From Paracoccaceae bacterium (GTDB taxonomy: Bacteria; Pseudomonadota; Alphaproteobacteria; Rhodobacterales; Rhodobacteraceae), in NCBI GenBank assembly GCA_003551925.1, contig PUOA01000042.1:1-40430 (forward strand): a stretch of 40,430 nt of DNA, given 5' to 3'. Position 1 is the first letter of the stretch; each line of letters opens with the position of its first letter. The position numbers were made by a program, and so were the translations under genes. The notes under the pieces are model-generated. The model had not been told where the DNA came from. It saw only the letters and a list, made by a program, of their open reading frames with translations, and made no database searches. Positions 1 to 8,527 of this stretch are shown in pieces.

Positions 1-2077
1 CCAGCACCTCGCAGGCGCGGCGGTTGGAAAACCGCGCCAGATGCGCGCGCGAACGCCAGTCGGCCAGCAGCGGCACCGCCAGCCCGCGCCGCCGCAGCGC
101 CCAGCGCTTGAGCACATACTTGACCATGTCGGCGGTATACAGCGTGACAGGAGCGGAGGATGAGACGCGCAGCCGCGTTCCCGTCAGCCGTGCCAGCGCC
201 GCGAAATAACCGCGCGCCGACAACAGCGGCGGACCGACGAGGTTGAACGCCTGCCCCTCGATCCCGGCGGTCTCGGCGGCGCGGATCAGCCCATCGGCCA
301 CGTCCTCGGCCAGCACCAGCGGCAGCTTGTTGTGCCCGCTGCCCCAGACGCGCACCGCGCCCGCGCCGTGCCAGCGCCCCAGCCCCCAGTGCTGCAACGG
401 ACCGCCCGGGCCGATCACGATCCCCGGCCGCGCGATCACCAGCCCCAGCCCGCGCGCGCGGTGCAGCGCCATGAGCCGCTCCTCGCACAGCGCCTTGGAG
501 CGCGCATAGAGGTTGCGCCGCTCCATCGGCCCGAAGGGCGTGTCCTCGGTGATCGTGCGCGCGGGGTCCGAGGCGTCATAGGACGCGATCGTGCCGGTAT
601 AGACGACGCGCGGCACGCCTGCGTCCAGCGCCGCCTCGGCGATGGTTTCGGTCACGGCGACGTCGTTGCGCAGATAGCCCTCCCAGTCGGGCTCCTCGGC
701 GCGGGCGAGGTGGTGGACGCAGCGCACCCCCGCCATCGCGCGCGTCAGCGCCGCGCGGTCGGTCAGCGGGGCCGAGACCAGCTCGACCGCCGCGCCGAGT
801 TCCGCGAAGGGGTTGGTTCGGCCCCGGCTGAGCACGCGCACCCGGTCACCGCGCGCCACAAGCGCCCGCACCAGCGCGCGGCCCACAAAGCCGGTGCCGC
901 CGATCACCAGAGCGCCGGGCGCGGTCTTGGGCGCGGTCTTGGGCGTGGTCTTGGGCGTGGTCTTGGGCGCAGTGTCGTGCGCGTGGGTGGTCGCGGGCGT
1001 CGGCGCGGGGCTTCCGGGCAGCAGCGCGGCCGCCGCTTCGACCGAAGCGATCACCTGCGCCGCGCTGTCGCCCGAAAACCGCGCATCGATGGCCTGCCCG
1101 CGCCGGATCGCCTGCGCGAAGGCGGCAAACGCTGCGCGGAAGCCCAGCGCGTAGGGCTGGTCGCGGTTGAGCGACACCGCCTCGCGCCAGCCGTTGCGCA
1201 GCCCCTCGGCCGCGTGCTGGCGCGCGAGCGCAAACTGGCGACGCAGCGGGTTGACCACGATGTCCGACGTGTTGGGCGCATCGATCACCAGCGTGTCGGC
1301 GCCGTAATCATACTGCGCGCTGGCGGCGACGCCGCGCAGGCTCAGGCTGCGCTCCTCCATCCCCTCGACCAGTGACACCGACAGGCACAGCTCGGTCACG
1401 CCGGCGCGCGCTTCCAGCCGCCAGCCCTGCGGGATCACGATGCCGCCCGGCAGCGTGACAGGGCGCAGCACGCGCAGCTGCAACTCCTGCGGAGCGCCGA
1501 ACAGGTCATGAGCGAAGGCGTGCAGATGCGGGCCAAGTTCCAGCATCAGGTTCTGCGGGTGGCGCAGCATCCACAGCCCGAACGGCCCCGAACGCAGCGG
1601 CGGCAGCGGAAAATGCCAGCGGATCTCGGCCCGGTCGACGCGCCCGATGCGCCCGTCCGCCAGCGCCGCCTTCAGCCGTGCATAGCCGGGCTGGCCCAGA
1701 AAGTTGTGACAGACCGCGATCACGCGCCGGGCTTCGTCGGCGGCCTGCACCATCGCGCGCGCCTGCGCGGCGGTGGTCGCGAAGGGCTTTTCGACCAGCA
1801 CATGCAGCCCCGCACCCAGCGCCTGCAGCGCAAGGTCATGGTGCGTCCCGGGCGGGGTCAGGATGTGCACGGCATCGACCGCCTGCGCGGCAATCATGGC
1901 GTCCAGACTGTCGAAGGCGCGCGCCCCGTGCTGCCCCGCAAGCGCCTGCGCCGCGCCGGTCGCGGGGTCCGCGACCCCGGCGAGCGCCACCCCCGGCACC
2001 CGCGCCAGCCCCGCCGCGTGCCAGCCGGCGATGTAACCCGCGCCGACCAGCCCGATTCTGATGGGGTCCTGCGTCAT
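1..2077 (-). CDS. Fusion of Gfo/Idh/MocA-family oxidoreductase (N-term) and NAD-dependent epimerase/dehydratase (C-term), truncated by window edge
   Basis: Minus-strand translation from ATG at 2077 gives MTQDPIRIGLVGAGYIAGWHAAGLARVPGVALAGVADP...HVLVEKPFATT (Rossmann GxGxxG and EKP motif), then an xPKT repeat linker, then ALVIGGTGFVGRALVRALVARGDRVRVLSRG...ARSKALCEERL (extended SDR). The frame stays open to base 1, so it is absent from the ORF track. Confidence 0.85.
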   Translation of the reverse strand, partial: MTQDPIRIGLVGAGYIAGWHAAGLARVPGVALAGVADPATGAAQALAGQHGARAFDSLDAMIAAQAVDAVHILTPPGTHHDLALQALGAGLHVLVEKPFATTAAQARAMVQAADEARRVIAVCHNFLGQPGYARLKAALADGRIGRVDRAEIRWHFPLPPLRSGPFGLWMLRHPQNLMLELGPHLHAFAHDLFGAPQELQLRVLRPVTLPGGIVIPQGWRLEARAGVTELCLSVSLVEGMEERSLSLRGVAASAQYDYGADTLVIDAPNTSDIVVNPLRRQFALARQHAAEGLRNGWREAVSLNRDQPYALGFRAAFAAFAQAIRRGQAIDARFSGDSAAQVIASVEAAAALLPGSPAPTPATTHAHDTAPKTTPKTTPKTAPKTAPGALVIGGTGFVGRALVRALVARGDRVRVLSRGRTNPFAELGAAVELVSAPLTDRAALTRAMAGVRCVHHLARAEEPDWEGYLRNDVAVTETIAEAALDAGVPRVVYTGTIASYDASDPARTITEDTPFGPMERRNLYARSKALCEERLMALHRARGLGLVIARPGIVIGPGGPLQHWGLGRWHGAGAVRVWGSGHNKLPLVLAEDVADGLIRAAETAGIEGQAFNLVGPPLLSARGYFAALARLTGTRLRVSSSAPVTLYTADMVKYVLKRWALRRRGLAVPLLADWRSRAHLARFSNRRACEVL
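923..970. repeat. 12-bp in-frame tandem repeat (ggtcttgggcg[c/t]) x4 encoding an xPKT linker
   Basis: Four consecutive units ggtcttgggcgc/ggtcttgggcgt/ggtcttgggcgt/ggtcttgggcgc at 923-970. Confidence 0.9.
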
Positions 2078-3090
2078 CCCTGTCCCGCCTGCCTGTATTC
2101 GATCAATCTCGGCGCCGCGCCCCGCCACCGCCGCAGCCGCCAGCGCAGCATCCCGGCCAGATTGGCGGGCTTCGACGCCATGAACAACAGCGCCGCGCCC
2201 AGCGCATCGCGCCCCGAAAACCCGCGCGCGCGAAACCGGGCCGCCATCCGCACGATCGCGGCCGCATAGAGCGCCGCGATCCCCGGCACCAGCACCGGCA
2301 CCAGCACCGGCACCAGCACCGGCGCCAGCACCGCCGCCACCAGCGGCAGCACCAGCGCCCAGGCCCAGGCGCGGCGCCGTTCGGCGCGGAAATAGCCGGG
2401 GTGCAGATCGCCCACCTGCGCGAAGCCGTGGCCCGCGCGCACCGCCCGGCGCCAGAACTGGCCGAAGCGCAGCATCCGCGCGTCATGCTCAGCCATGTCG
2501 GCGTCCATACGGTGCAGCGTCCAACCCGCGGCGCGCAGGCGCAGCGCCATCTCGTCATCCTCGGCGGCGATCACGTCGTCGCGGAACCCGCCGATCGCGT
2601 GCAGGGGGGCAAAGCGCATCAGCACCACACCGGTGCAGGCGGGCGTTTCGCCCGGCGCGGCGCGCCACTCGTCCGCGATCAGGCGGTTGTAGAGGCTCGC
2701 CTCGGGCGCGGCCTCGGCCGTGTGGCCGTGCACGGCGGCGGCGCGCGGGGTCGCGTCCAGGAACGCGGCCCCGCGTGCGACCCATGCGGGGCGCGGCACC
2801 GCGTCGCCGTCCTGCAACTGCACGAATTCGGGCGGATCGCCCGCCAGCGCCGCCAACCCCGCATTGCGCGCGCGCGCCGCGCTGAACGGGCGCGCAGGGT
2901 CGAGCGCGATCACCTCGGCCCCTTCCGCGCGCGCGCGCTCGGGGCTGCCATCATCCGAGCCGCTGTCGACATAGACCAGCCGGCGCACCTGCGGGGCCAG
3001 CGCGCGCAGGCAGGCGACCAGCCGGTCGCCCTCGTTTCGGCCGATGACGACCGCATCGGTGCGGCTGCGCGCGTTGCTGTGTTCGGGCAT
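2074..3090 (-). CDS. Glycosyltransferase family 2 (GT-A) with C-terminal hydrophobic region
   Basis: 338 aa; TDAVVIGRNEGDRLVACLRAL...LVYVDSGSDDGSPERARAEGAEV...ARNAGL...VQLQDGDAVP is typical GT2. Stop overlaps the downstream oxidoreductase start (ATGA). Confidence 0.85.
   Translation of the reverse strand: MPEHSNARSRTDAVVIGRNEGDRLVACLRALAPQVRRLVYVDSGSDDGSPERARAEGAEVIALDPARPFSAARARNAGLAALAGDPPEFVQLQDGDAVPRPAWVARGAAFLDATPRAAAVHGHTAEAAPEASLYNRLIADEWRAAPGETPACTGVVLMRFAPLHAIGGFRDDVIAAEDDEMALRLRAAGWTLHRMDADMAEHDARMLRFGQFWRRAVRAGHGFAQVGDLHPGYFRAERRRAWAWALVLPLVAAVLAPVLVPVLVPVLVPGIAALYAAAIVRMAARFRARGFSGRDALGAALLFMASKPANLAGMLRWRLRRWRGAAPRLIEYRQAGQG
2285..2332. repeat. 12-bp in-frame tandem repeat (ggcaccagcacc) x4 encoding VLVP/VLAP units in the GT2 C-terminus
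   Basis: ggcaccagcacc x3 followed by ggcgccagcacc. Confidence 0.9.
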
Positions 3091-3227
3091 GGGTCCGGTT
3101 GCTTAAGGGGCCGGGTGGAGCAGACCACCCATCGGCGGCAAGAACAAGCTTCCGGCGGCGAAATTGGGGCACCGTGCGGGCGCGCCGGTGGTTTTCGCAC
3201 CCGCGTGGTGCAGTCAGGCGCGGGGGT

Positions 3228-3246
3228 GCGGGGGCGCAGCCCCCGC
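3228..3246. terminator. Perfect GC hairpin downstream of dnaE2 (possible terminator)
   Basis: GCGGGGGC-GCA-GCCCCCGC: 8-bp perfect stem with 3-nt loop in the dnaE2-GT2 intergenic region. No T-tract. Confidence 0.4.
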
Positions 3247-3307
3247 CCGCACGCAGTGCCAGAAGGCGTGCGCGCGCCAGCGCGCTCCGCTGGATCACGC
3301 TCCCGCG

Positions 3308-6300
3308 TCAGTGGAAATCGCGGCTGGGGAACAGCGCCCTGGCCTGGTCGCGCGGGTGTCGGGCGCGGGGGGCGGGATGGGTCGGCGCCGCGTTGGGCAC
3401 CGGACGGCGCGCCTCGTCCGAGCGGCCTTCGGTCGGGTCGATCAGCCGGCCTTGCCCGAGCGCCAGCAGGCGGGGCGACAGGTCCTCGACCGTCTCGGCG
3501 ATCACATGGATCACCACGCCCTCGCGCTGCACCCGGCCGGTGACGCGCAGCAGCCGTCCCCCGATCACCGCGCGGCGGAAACGGTCGTAGACCTTCGGCC
3601 AGACCACCACATTGGCGACCCCGGTCTCGTCCTCCAGCGTGACGAAGATCACCCCCGAGGCCGTGCCCGGCCGTTGCCGCGTGATCACCAGCCCGCAGAT
3701 CGTCACCCGCCCGCGCGCGCCCTCCAGCCCTTCATGCGCGGTCAGCCCCGCCAGTGCGGGACGCAGCAGCTCCATCGGATGCGCGCGCAGGCTCAGCCGC
3801 AGCGACAGGTAATCCTCGACCACCGCCTCGCCCAGCGTCATGTCGGGCAGCGCGACCGGGGCGTCGGCGATCCCCTCGCCATCGGCGCCGGCAAACAGCG
3901 GCAGCGGCTTGGGTGCCCGCAGCGCGCGCACCGCCCACAGCGCCGCGCGGCGCGCGAGCCCGGTGCTGGCGAAGGCGTCGGCCTCGGCCAGCCGTTCCAG
4001 CGCCGTCACCGGCACGCCCGCGCGCCGCCACAGGCTTTCGGCGTCGGGGTAGCCGTTGCCGCGCGCGGCGACGATCCAGGCGGCATCCTCGGCGCCCAGC
4101 CCCTTGACCTGCCGAAACCCCAGCCGCAGCGCGAGCGCACCGTCGGCGCGCCGCTCCAGCGTGCAGTCCCAGCCGGAGGCGTTCACGCAGACCGGCCGCA
4201 CCTCGACCCCATGCTCGCGCGCGTCGCGCACGATCTGCGCGGGCGCGTAGAACCCCATCGGCTGGCTGTTGAGCAGCGCGCAGGCAAAGGCCGCCGGGTG
4301 GTGGCGCTTCATCCAGGCCGAGGCATAGACCAGCAGCGCAAAGCTCGCCGCGTGCGATTCGGGAAAGCCGTATTCGCCGAAGCCCTCGATCTGCGCGAAA
4401 CACGCTTCGGCAAACGCGGGGTCGTAGCCGCGCGAGAGCATGCCGTCGATGAACCGGTCCCGGAACGTGCCGATGGTGCCCATGCGCTTGAAGGTGGCCA
4501 GCGATCGGCGCAGGCGGTCGGCCTCTTCCGGGGTGAAGCCGGCGGCCACCACGGCGATCTGCATCGCCTGTTCCTGAAACAGCGGCACGCCCAGCGTGCG
4601 CTCCAGCACCCCGCGCAGCGCGGCCGAGGGCAGATGCACCGGCTCCTTTCCCTGCCGGCGGCGGATATAGGGGTGCACCATGCCGCCCTGGATCGGGCCG
4701 GGACGGACGATCGCGACCTCGATCACCAGATCGTAGAAGCAGCGCGGGCGCATCCGGGGCAGGAAGTTCATCTGCGCGCGGCTTTCCACCTGGAACACGC
4801 CGATCGCGTCGGCGCGGCACAGCATGTCGTAGACCGCCGGGTCCTCACGCGGGAGGGTTTCGAGATCGACCTCGCCGCCGCCGTGCTCGGCGATCAGCGC
4901 GAAGCCCTTGCGCAGGCAGGTCAGCATCCCCAGCGCCAGCACATCGACCTTCAGGATGCCCAGCGCGGCGATGTCGTCCTTGTCCCATTCGATGACGCTG
5001 CGCCCCTCCATCGCGGCGTTGCCGATGGGGCAGAGCTCGTCCAGCCGGCCGCGGGTGATGACGAAGCCGCCGACATGCTGGCTCAGATGGCGCGGAAAGC
5101 CGATGATCTCGGCGATCAGCGCCATGGTCTGCGCCAGCCGCCGGTCGGTGGGGTCGAGCCCCAGTTCGGCCAGCCGCGCGGGGTCGGGCGGGCCCGAGCG
5201 CCAGCCCCAGCTGCTGCCGGCCAGCGCGCCCAGCATGTCGGCCGACAGCCCCATCACCTTGCCGACCTCGCGGATCGCGGCGCGGGTGCGGAAATGGATC
5301 ACCGTTGCGGTCAGCCCGGCGCGGTGTCGGCCATAGCGGGCATAGATGTGCTGGATCACCTCCTCGCGCCGCTCGTGTTCGAAATCCACGTCGATGTCGG
5401 GGGGCTCGCCGCGGGCTTCGGACATGAAGCGCTCGAACACCATCGAGATCGTGTCGGGCGGGACCTCGGTGATGCCCAGCGCGTAGCAGATCACCGAATT
5501 GGCGGCCGAGCCGCGCCCCTGGCACAGGATTCCGCGCGACCGGGCGAAGGCGACGATGTCGTGCACGGTCAGGAAATAGGCGGCAAAGCCCAGCGCGGCG
5601 ATGACGCGCAGCTCCCTGGCGGCCTTGTCGGCGGTGTCGGGGGGCACGCCGCGCGGGAAGCGGCGCCACAGCCCGGCATGGCTGAGGCGCTCCAGCCGGG
5701 CCTGCGCGGGCTCGCCGTCGGTGATCTCGTCAGGGTATTCGTAGGAGAGTTCGTCAAGCGAGAACGCGCAGCGGTCGGCGATCTCGAGCGTGCGGCGCAG
5801 CGCGGCGGGATGGGCGGCGAAGAGGCGCGCCATCTCGGCCGGGCTGCGCAGGCGCGCTTCGGCGTTGGGCAGCGCGCGGGTGCCGATGGTGTCGATGGTC
5901 AGCCCCTCGCGCAGGCAGGTCAGCACATCGGCCAGCCGGCGGCGGCGGGCGTGGTGCAGCAGCACGTCGCCCAGCGCCACCATCGGCACGCCCAGCCGCT
6001 GCGCCAGCGCTGCGCGGGCCCCCAGCCGCGCACGGTCGCGCCCGTCATAGCGCGGCGCGGCGCCCAGGAACACGTTGCCCGGAAAGCGCGCGGCCAGCCG
6101 CCGGGTCTCGGCCAGCGCGCGGTCGGGCGCGGCATCGGGGGGCAGCGCGATCAGGATCAGCCCGGCGCCATGCTCCAGCAGATCGGCAAGCGCGATGTCG
6201 CAATCGCCCTTGGCGGCGCGCATCTTGCCCAGGCTCAGCAACCGCGACAGCGCGGCATAGGCGGCGCGGTCGGTGGGCAGCGCCAGCCAGTGCGCCGCGC

Positions 6301-6673
6301 AGTCGCGCAGCACCAGCCGCGCGCCGACGATCAGCCGGGGCAGGGGGCCGGCGGGCACCGCAAGCCGCGCGCCGGGGTCGCGCTGGCGGCTGGAGGGGTC
6401 GGTCCGCCCCTGCCCGCGGATTTCGGCCGACCCGCCTTCGGCCGCGGCGCGGGCCAGTTCGCGCAGCGCCACATGCGCGCGCACCACCCCCGCAAGGCTG
6501 TTGCGGTCGGTGATGGCGATGGCGGAAATCCCCAGCTCGGCGGCGCGGGCGACCAGTTCCTCAGGGTGCGAGGCGCCGCGCAGGAAGCTGAAATTCGACG
6601 TCACGCACAGCTCGGCATAGCCCCGGCGCGTGATCGCGCCGGGCAGGGGGGTGGGTGGCGAGTCGCTGGGCAT
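3308..6673 (-). CDS. dnaE2: Error-prone DNA polymerase III alpha subunit DnaE2
   Basis: 1121 aa; PHP domain start YAELCVTSNFSFLRGASHPEELVARAAELGISAIAITDRNSLAGVVRAH, plus PDIDVDFEHERREEVIQHIYARYGRHRAGLTATVIHFRTRAAIREVGKVMGL and a C-terminal OB fold. Confidence 0.97.
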   Translation of the reverse strand: MPSDSPPTPLPGAITRRGYAELCVTSNFSFLRGASHPEELVARAAELGISAIAITDRNSLAGVVRAHVALRELARAAAEGGSAEIRGQGRTDPSSRQRDPGARLAVPAGPLPRLIVGARLVLRDCAAHWLALPTDRAAYAALSRLLSLGKMRAAKGDCDIALADLLEHGAGLILIALPPDAAPDRALAETRRLAARFPGNVFLGAAPRYDGRDRARLGARAALAQRLGVPMVALGDVLLHHARRRRLADVLTCLREGLTIDTIGTRALPNAEARLRSPAEMARLFAAHPAALRRTLEIADRCAFSLDELSYEYPDEITDGEPAQARLERLSHAGLWRRFPRGVPPDTADKAARELRVIAALGFAAYFLTVHDIVAFARSRGILCQGRGSAANSVICYALGITEVPPDTISMVFERFMSEARGEPPDIDVDFEHERREEVIQHIYARYGRHRAGLTATVIHFRTRAAIREVGKVMGLSADMLGALAGSSWGWRSGPPDPARLAELGLDPTDRRLAQTMALIAEIIGFPRHLSQHVGGFVITRGRLDELCPIGNAAMEGRSVIEWDKDDIAALGILKVDVLALGMLTCLRKGFALIAEHGGGEVDLETLPREDPAVYDMLCRADAIGVFQVESRAQMNFLPRMRPRCFYDLVIEVAIVRPGPIQGGMVHPYIRRRQGKEPVHLPSAALRGVLERTLGVPLFQEQAMQIAVVAAGFTPEEADRLRRSLATFKRMGTIGTFRDRFIDGMLSRGYDPAFAEACFAQIEGFGEYGFPESHAASFALLVYASAWMKRHHPAAFACALLNSQPMGFYAPAQIVRDAREHGVEVRPVCVNASGWDCTLERRADGALALRLGFRQVKGLGAEDAAWIVAARGNGYPDAESLWRRAGVPVTALERLAEADAFASTGLARRAALWAVRALRAPKPLPLFAGADGEGIADAPVALPDMTLGEAVVEDYLSLRLSLRAHPMELLRPALAGLTAHEGLEGARGRVTICGLVITRQRPGTASGVIFVTLEDETGVANVVVWPKVYDRFRRAVIGGRLLRVTGRVQREGVVIHVIAETVEDLSPRLLALGQGRLIDPTEGRSDEARRPVPNAAPTHPAPRARHPRDQARALFPSRDFH

Positions 6674-6678
6674 GGACG

Positions 6679-6693
6679 GAACATATCATGAAC
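6679..6693 (-). promoter_or_regulatory. Alphaproteobacterial LexA/SOS box GTTC-N7-GTTC upstream of dnaE2
   Basis: Plus strand gaacatatcatgaac = minus strand GTTCATGATATGTTC, 5 bp upstream of the dnaE2 ATG (6673). Confidence 0.8.
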
Positions 6694-6735
6694 ATGTGCC
6701 GGATGCCAGTATCGGGCGCCGTCCCGGCAGGGCGC

Positions 6736-7545
6736 TCAGCGGAAGGCGTCGCAGGGATCGGGGCGGTCCACCGGGTCGGTCACGATCCACAGATCGAAGG
6801 GCGGGTCGCCCTCGGGCGCGGCTTCCAGCTGGCCGAGGCTGAGCACCTGAATCCCCGGCGCGGCGTGCGCAAGCTTCGCGGGGATGCCCTGATCGGTGCG
6901 CGCGTGCCCGGTGCCGGTGATCACGGCGACCGGCCCGCCGCCTGATTCGACCGCGTTCAGCGCGACCTGCGCCAGCCGCGCGTCGCGCAGCCGCTGGACA
7001 AGCACCATGTCGGGCAGCATCTCCTCGGGGATCGCGTCGCAATGCGCGGCAAGCTGGTCGGCCTCGCGCGCGGCCTGTTCGTCGGGGTCGAGCGGCTGGT
7101 CGAGCCCGAAAAGCGCAGCTTCGGGGCCGAATGCCTCCGCGGCCGACTGGCCGAACAGGGCGCGCGCTTCCTCGCGCGGGAGCGCGGCGCCGAAGATCTC
7201 GGCCGCGGGGGCGGCGGTGAAGATCGGGTGATACATGGCGAAATCGGGCCAGCCGGAGTCCGCCCAGTCCAGCGCCTCGGCCAGCGCGGCGGCATCGCCA
7301 CGATTGGCGGGGGTGACGCGCGCGGCCTGATCGGGGGTCAGCATCTCGAACACCAGCGCGGTGGGCTGAAGCGCAGCGACCGCGCTGGCCTGGTTGGCGT
7401 GGTGGTCGGGATTGTCATGCACTTCGCCCAGGATCACCACATCGGCGCGCGGCAGGGTGCGCAGATCGGCGGCGTCGATTTCCGCCGCAAAAGCGGGCGC
7501 CGCAGCGCCCGCCAGCAGGAGTGCAATTGCGCAGGCCTGTCTCAT
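6736..7545 (-). CDS. ChaN-family (PF04187-like) exported putative heme/iron-associated protein
   Basis: 269 aa; signal peptide MRQACAIALLLAGAAAPAFAA, then LPRADVVILGEVHDNPDHHANQ...LVFEML and VAVITGTGHARTDQGIP. Confidence 0.8.
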   Translation of the reverse strand: MRQACAIALLLAGAAAPAFAAEIDAADLRTLPRADVVILGEVHDNPDHHANQASAVAALQPTALVFEMLTPDQAARVTPANRGDAAALAEALDWADSGWPDFAMYHPIFTAAPAAEIFGAALPREEARALFGQSAAEAFGPEAALFGLDQPLDPDEQAAREADQLAAHCDAIPEEMLPDMVLVQRLRDARLAQVALNAVESGGGPVAVITGTGHARTDQGIPAKLAHAAPGIQVLSLGQLEAAPEGDPPFDLWIVTDPVDRPDPCDAFR

Positions 7546-8420
7546 GCCAGGAAGTGGTGAACCTCGCGCGACTGCCCTTCGAGGTTGCGGCGCATCTTGG
7601 CGAAGGCGGCGGCTTCAAGCTGGCGCACGCGCTCCTTGGACAGGCCAAGCTCGTCGCCCAGCGATTCCAGCGTGCGCGGGTCCTCGCGCAGCTTGCGCTC
7701 GCGCACGATGAAGCGCTCGCGGTCGGTCAGCGCGCTCATCGCCACCAGCAGCCACTCGCGCAGCTGCGCCTGGTCAAGCCGTGCCTCCACAAGCTCGCTG
7801 CCGCCGTCACCGTCATCCTGCAGCGTGTCGATCCACTCGCGCCCGTCCTCGTCCGACGACTGTGTGGCGTTGAGCGAGTAGTCCATGCCCGAAAGCCGGC
7901 CTTCCATCATCTCGACGTCATGCAGCGGCACGCCGACCTCGGTGGCAACCATTTCCAGCAGCTTGTGACGTTCCAGCGTCTCGCCGCGCGCGGCGGCCTC
8001 ACGCTCCAGCCGCGCCTGCACCCGGCGCATGTTGAAGAACAGCGACTTCTGGCTGGACGTCGAGCCGGTGCGCACCAACGACCAGTTGCGCATCACGTAA
8101 TCCTGGATGCTGGCGCGGATCCACCACACCGCATAGGTCGAAAACCGCACGCCGCGATCTGGGTCGAACTTGTCGGCGGCCTTCATCAGGCCCAGCCCGG
8201 CCTCCTGGATCAGGTCGTTCATCGGCGCGCCATACCGGCGGAATTTGGCGGCCATCGAGATCGCCAGCCGCATGTAGGCCGTGATCAGCCGGTGCAGCGC
8301 GGCCTCGTCGCGGTGATCGCGCCAGGCATAGGCCAGTTGCGCTTCGGTTTCCGCATCCAGCAGTTCGGCTTTCATCGCGCGGCGCGAAAACTGTCGATCG
8401 TCCTGTCCGTCAAAAGGCAT
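7542..8420 (-). CDS. rpoH2: RNA polymerase sigma-32 family factor, RpoH-II type
   Basis: 292 aa; YMRLAISMAAKFRRYGAPMNDLIQEAGLGLMKAADKFDPDRGVRFSTYAVWWIRASIQDYVMRNWSLVRTGSTSSQKSLFFNMRR. Closer to recalled Rhodobacter RpoHII than to RpoHI. Stop overlaps the ChaN start (ATGA). Confidence 0.9.
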   Translation of the reverse strand: MPFDGQDDRQFSRRAMKAELLDAETEAQLAYAWRDHRDEAALHRLITAYMRLAISMAAKFRRYGAPMNDLIQEAGLGLMKAADKFDPDRGVRFSTYAVWWIRASIQDYVMRNWSLVRTGSTSSQKSLFFNMRRVQARLEREAAARGETLERHKLLEMVATEVGVPLHDVEMMEGRLSGMDYSLNATQSSDEDGREWIDTLQDDGDGGSELVEARLDQAQLREWLLVAMSALTDRERFIVRERKLREDPRTLESLGDELGLSKERVRQLEAAAFAKMRRNLEGQSREVHHFLA

Positions 8421-8466
8421 GGTGATCTCCGGAGCTGTCTTGTTCCCGTTCCCTGTTTATGCCCAG

Positions 8467-8495
8467 TCTTACGGGCCAGCCCCGCGCCCGGATGA
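8467..8495 (-). promoter_or_regulatory. Putative RpoE (ECF)-type promoter of rpoH2: TCATCC-N18-TAAGA
   Basis: Minus strand TCATCC (8495-8490), 18-nt spacer, TAAGA (8471-8467), about 47 nt upstream of the ATG. One mismatch to the R. sphaeroides sigma-E consensus TGATCC-N18-TAAGA as I recall it. Confidence 0.6.
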
Positions 8496-8527
8496 CTCTG
8501 CACACGAAGCCGTGTGCTGCGCAGCGG

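Noticed and set aside
3164-6691. 1175-aa plus-strand ORF spanning dnaE2
   Set aside because: Antisense to a clear DnaE2. Its His/Arg/Gln/Gly-rich composition is the usual high-GC shadow of a real gene; no domain recognised.
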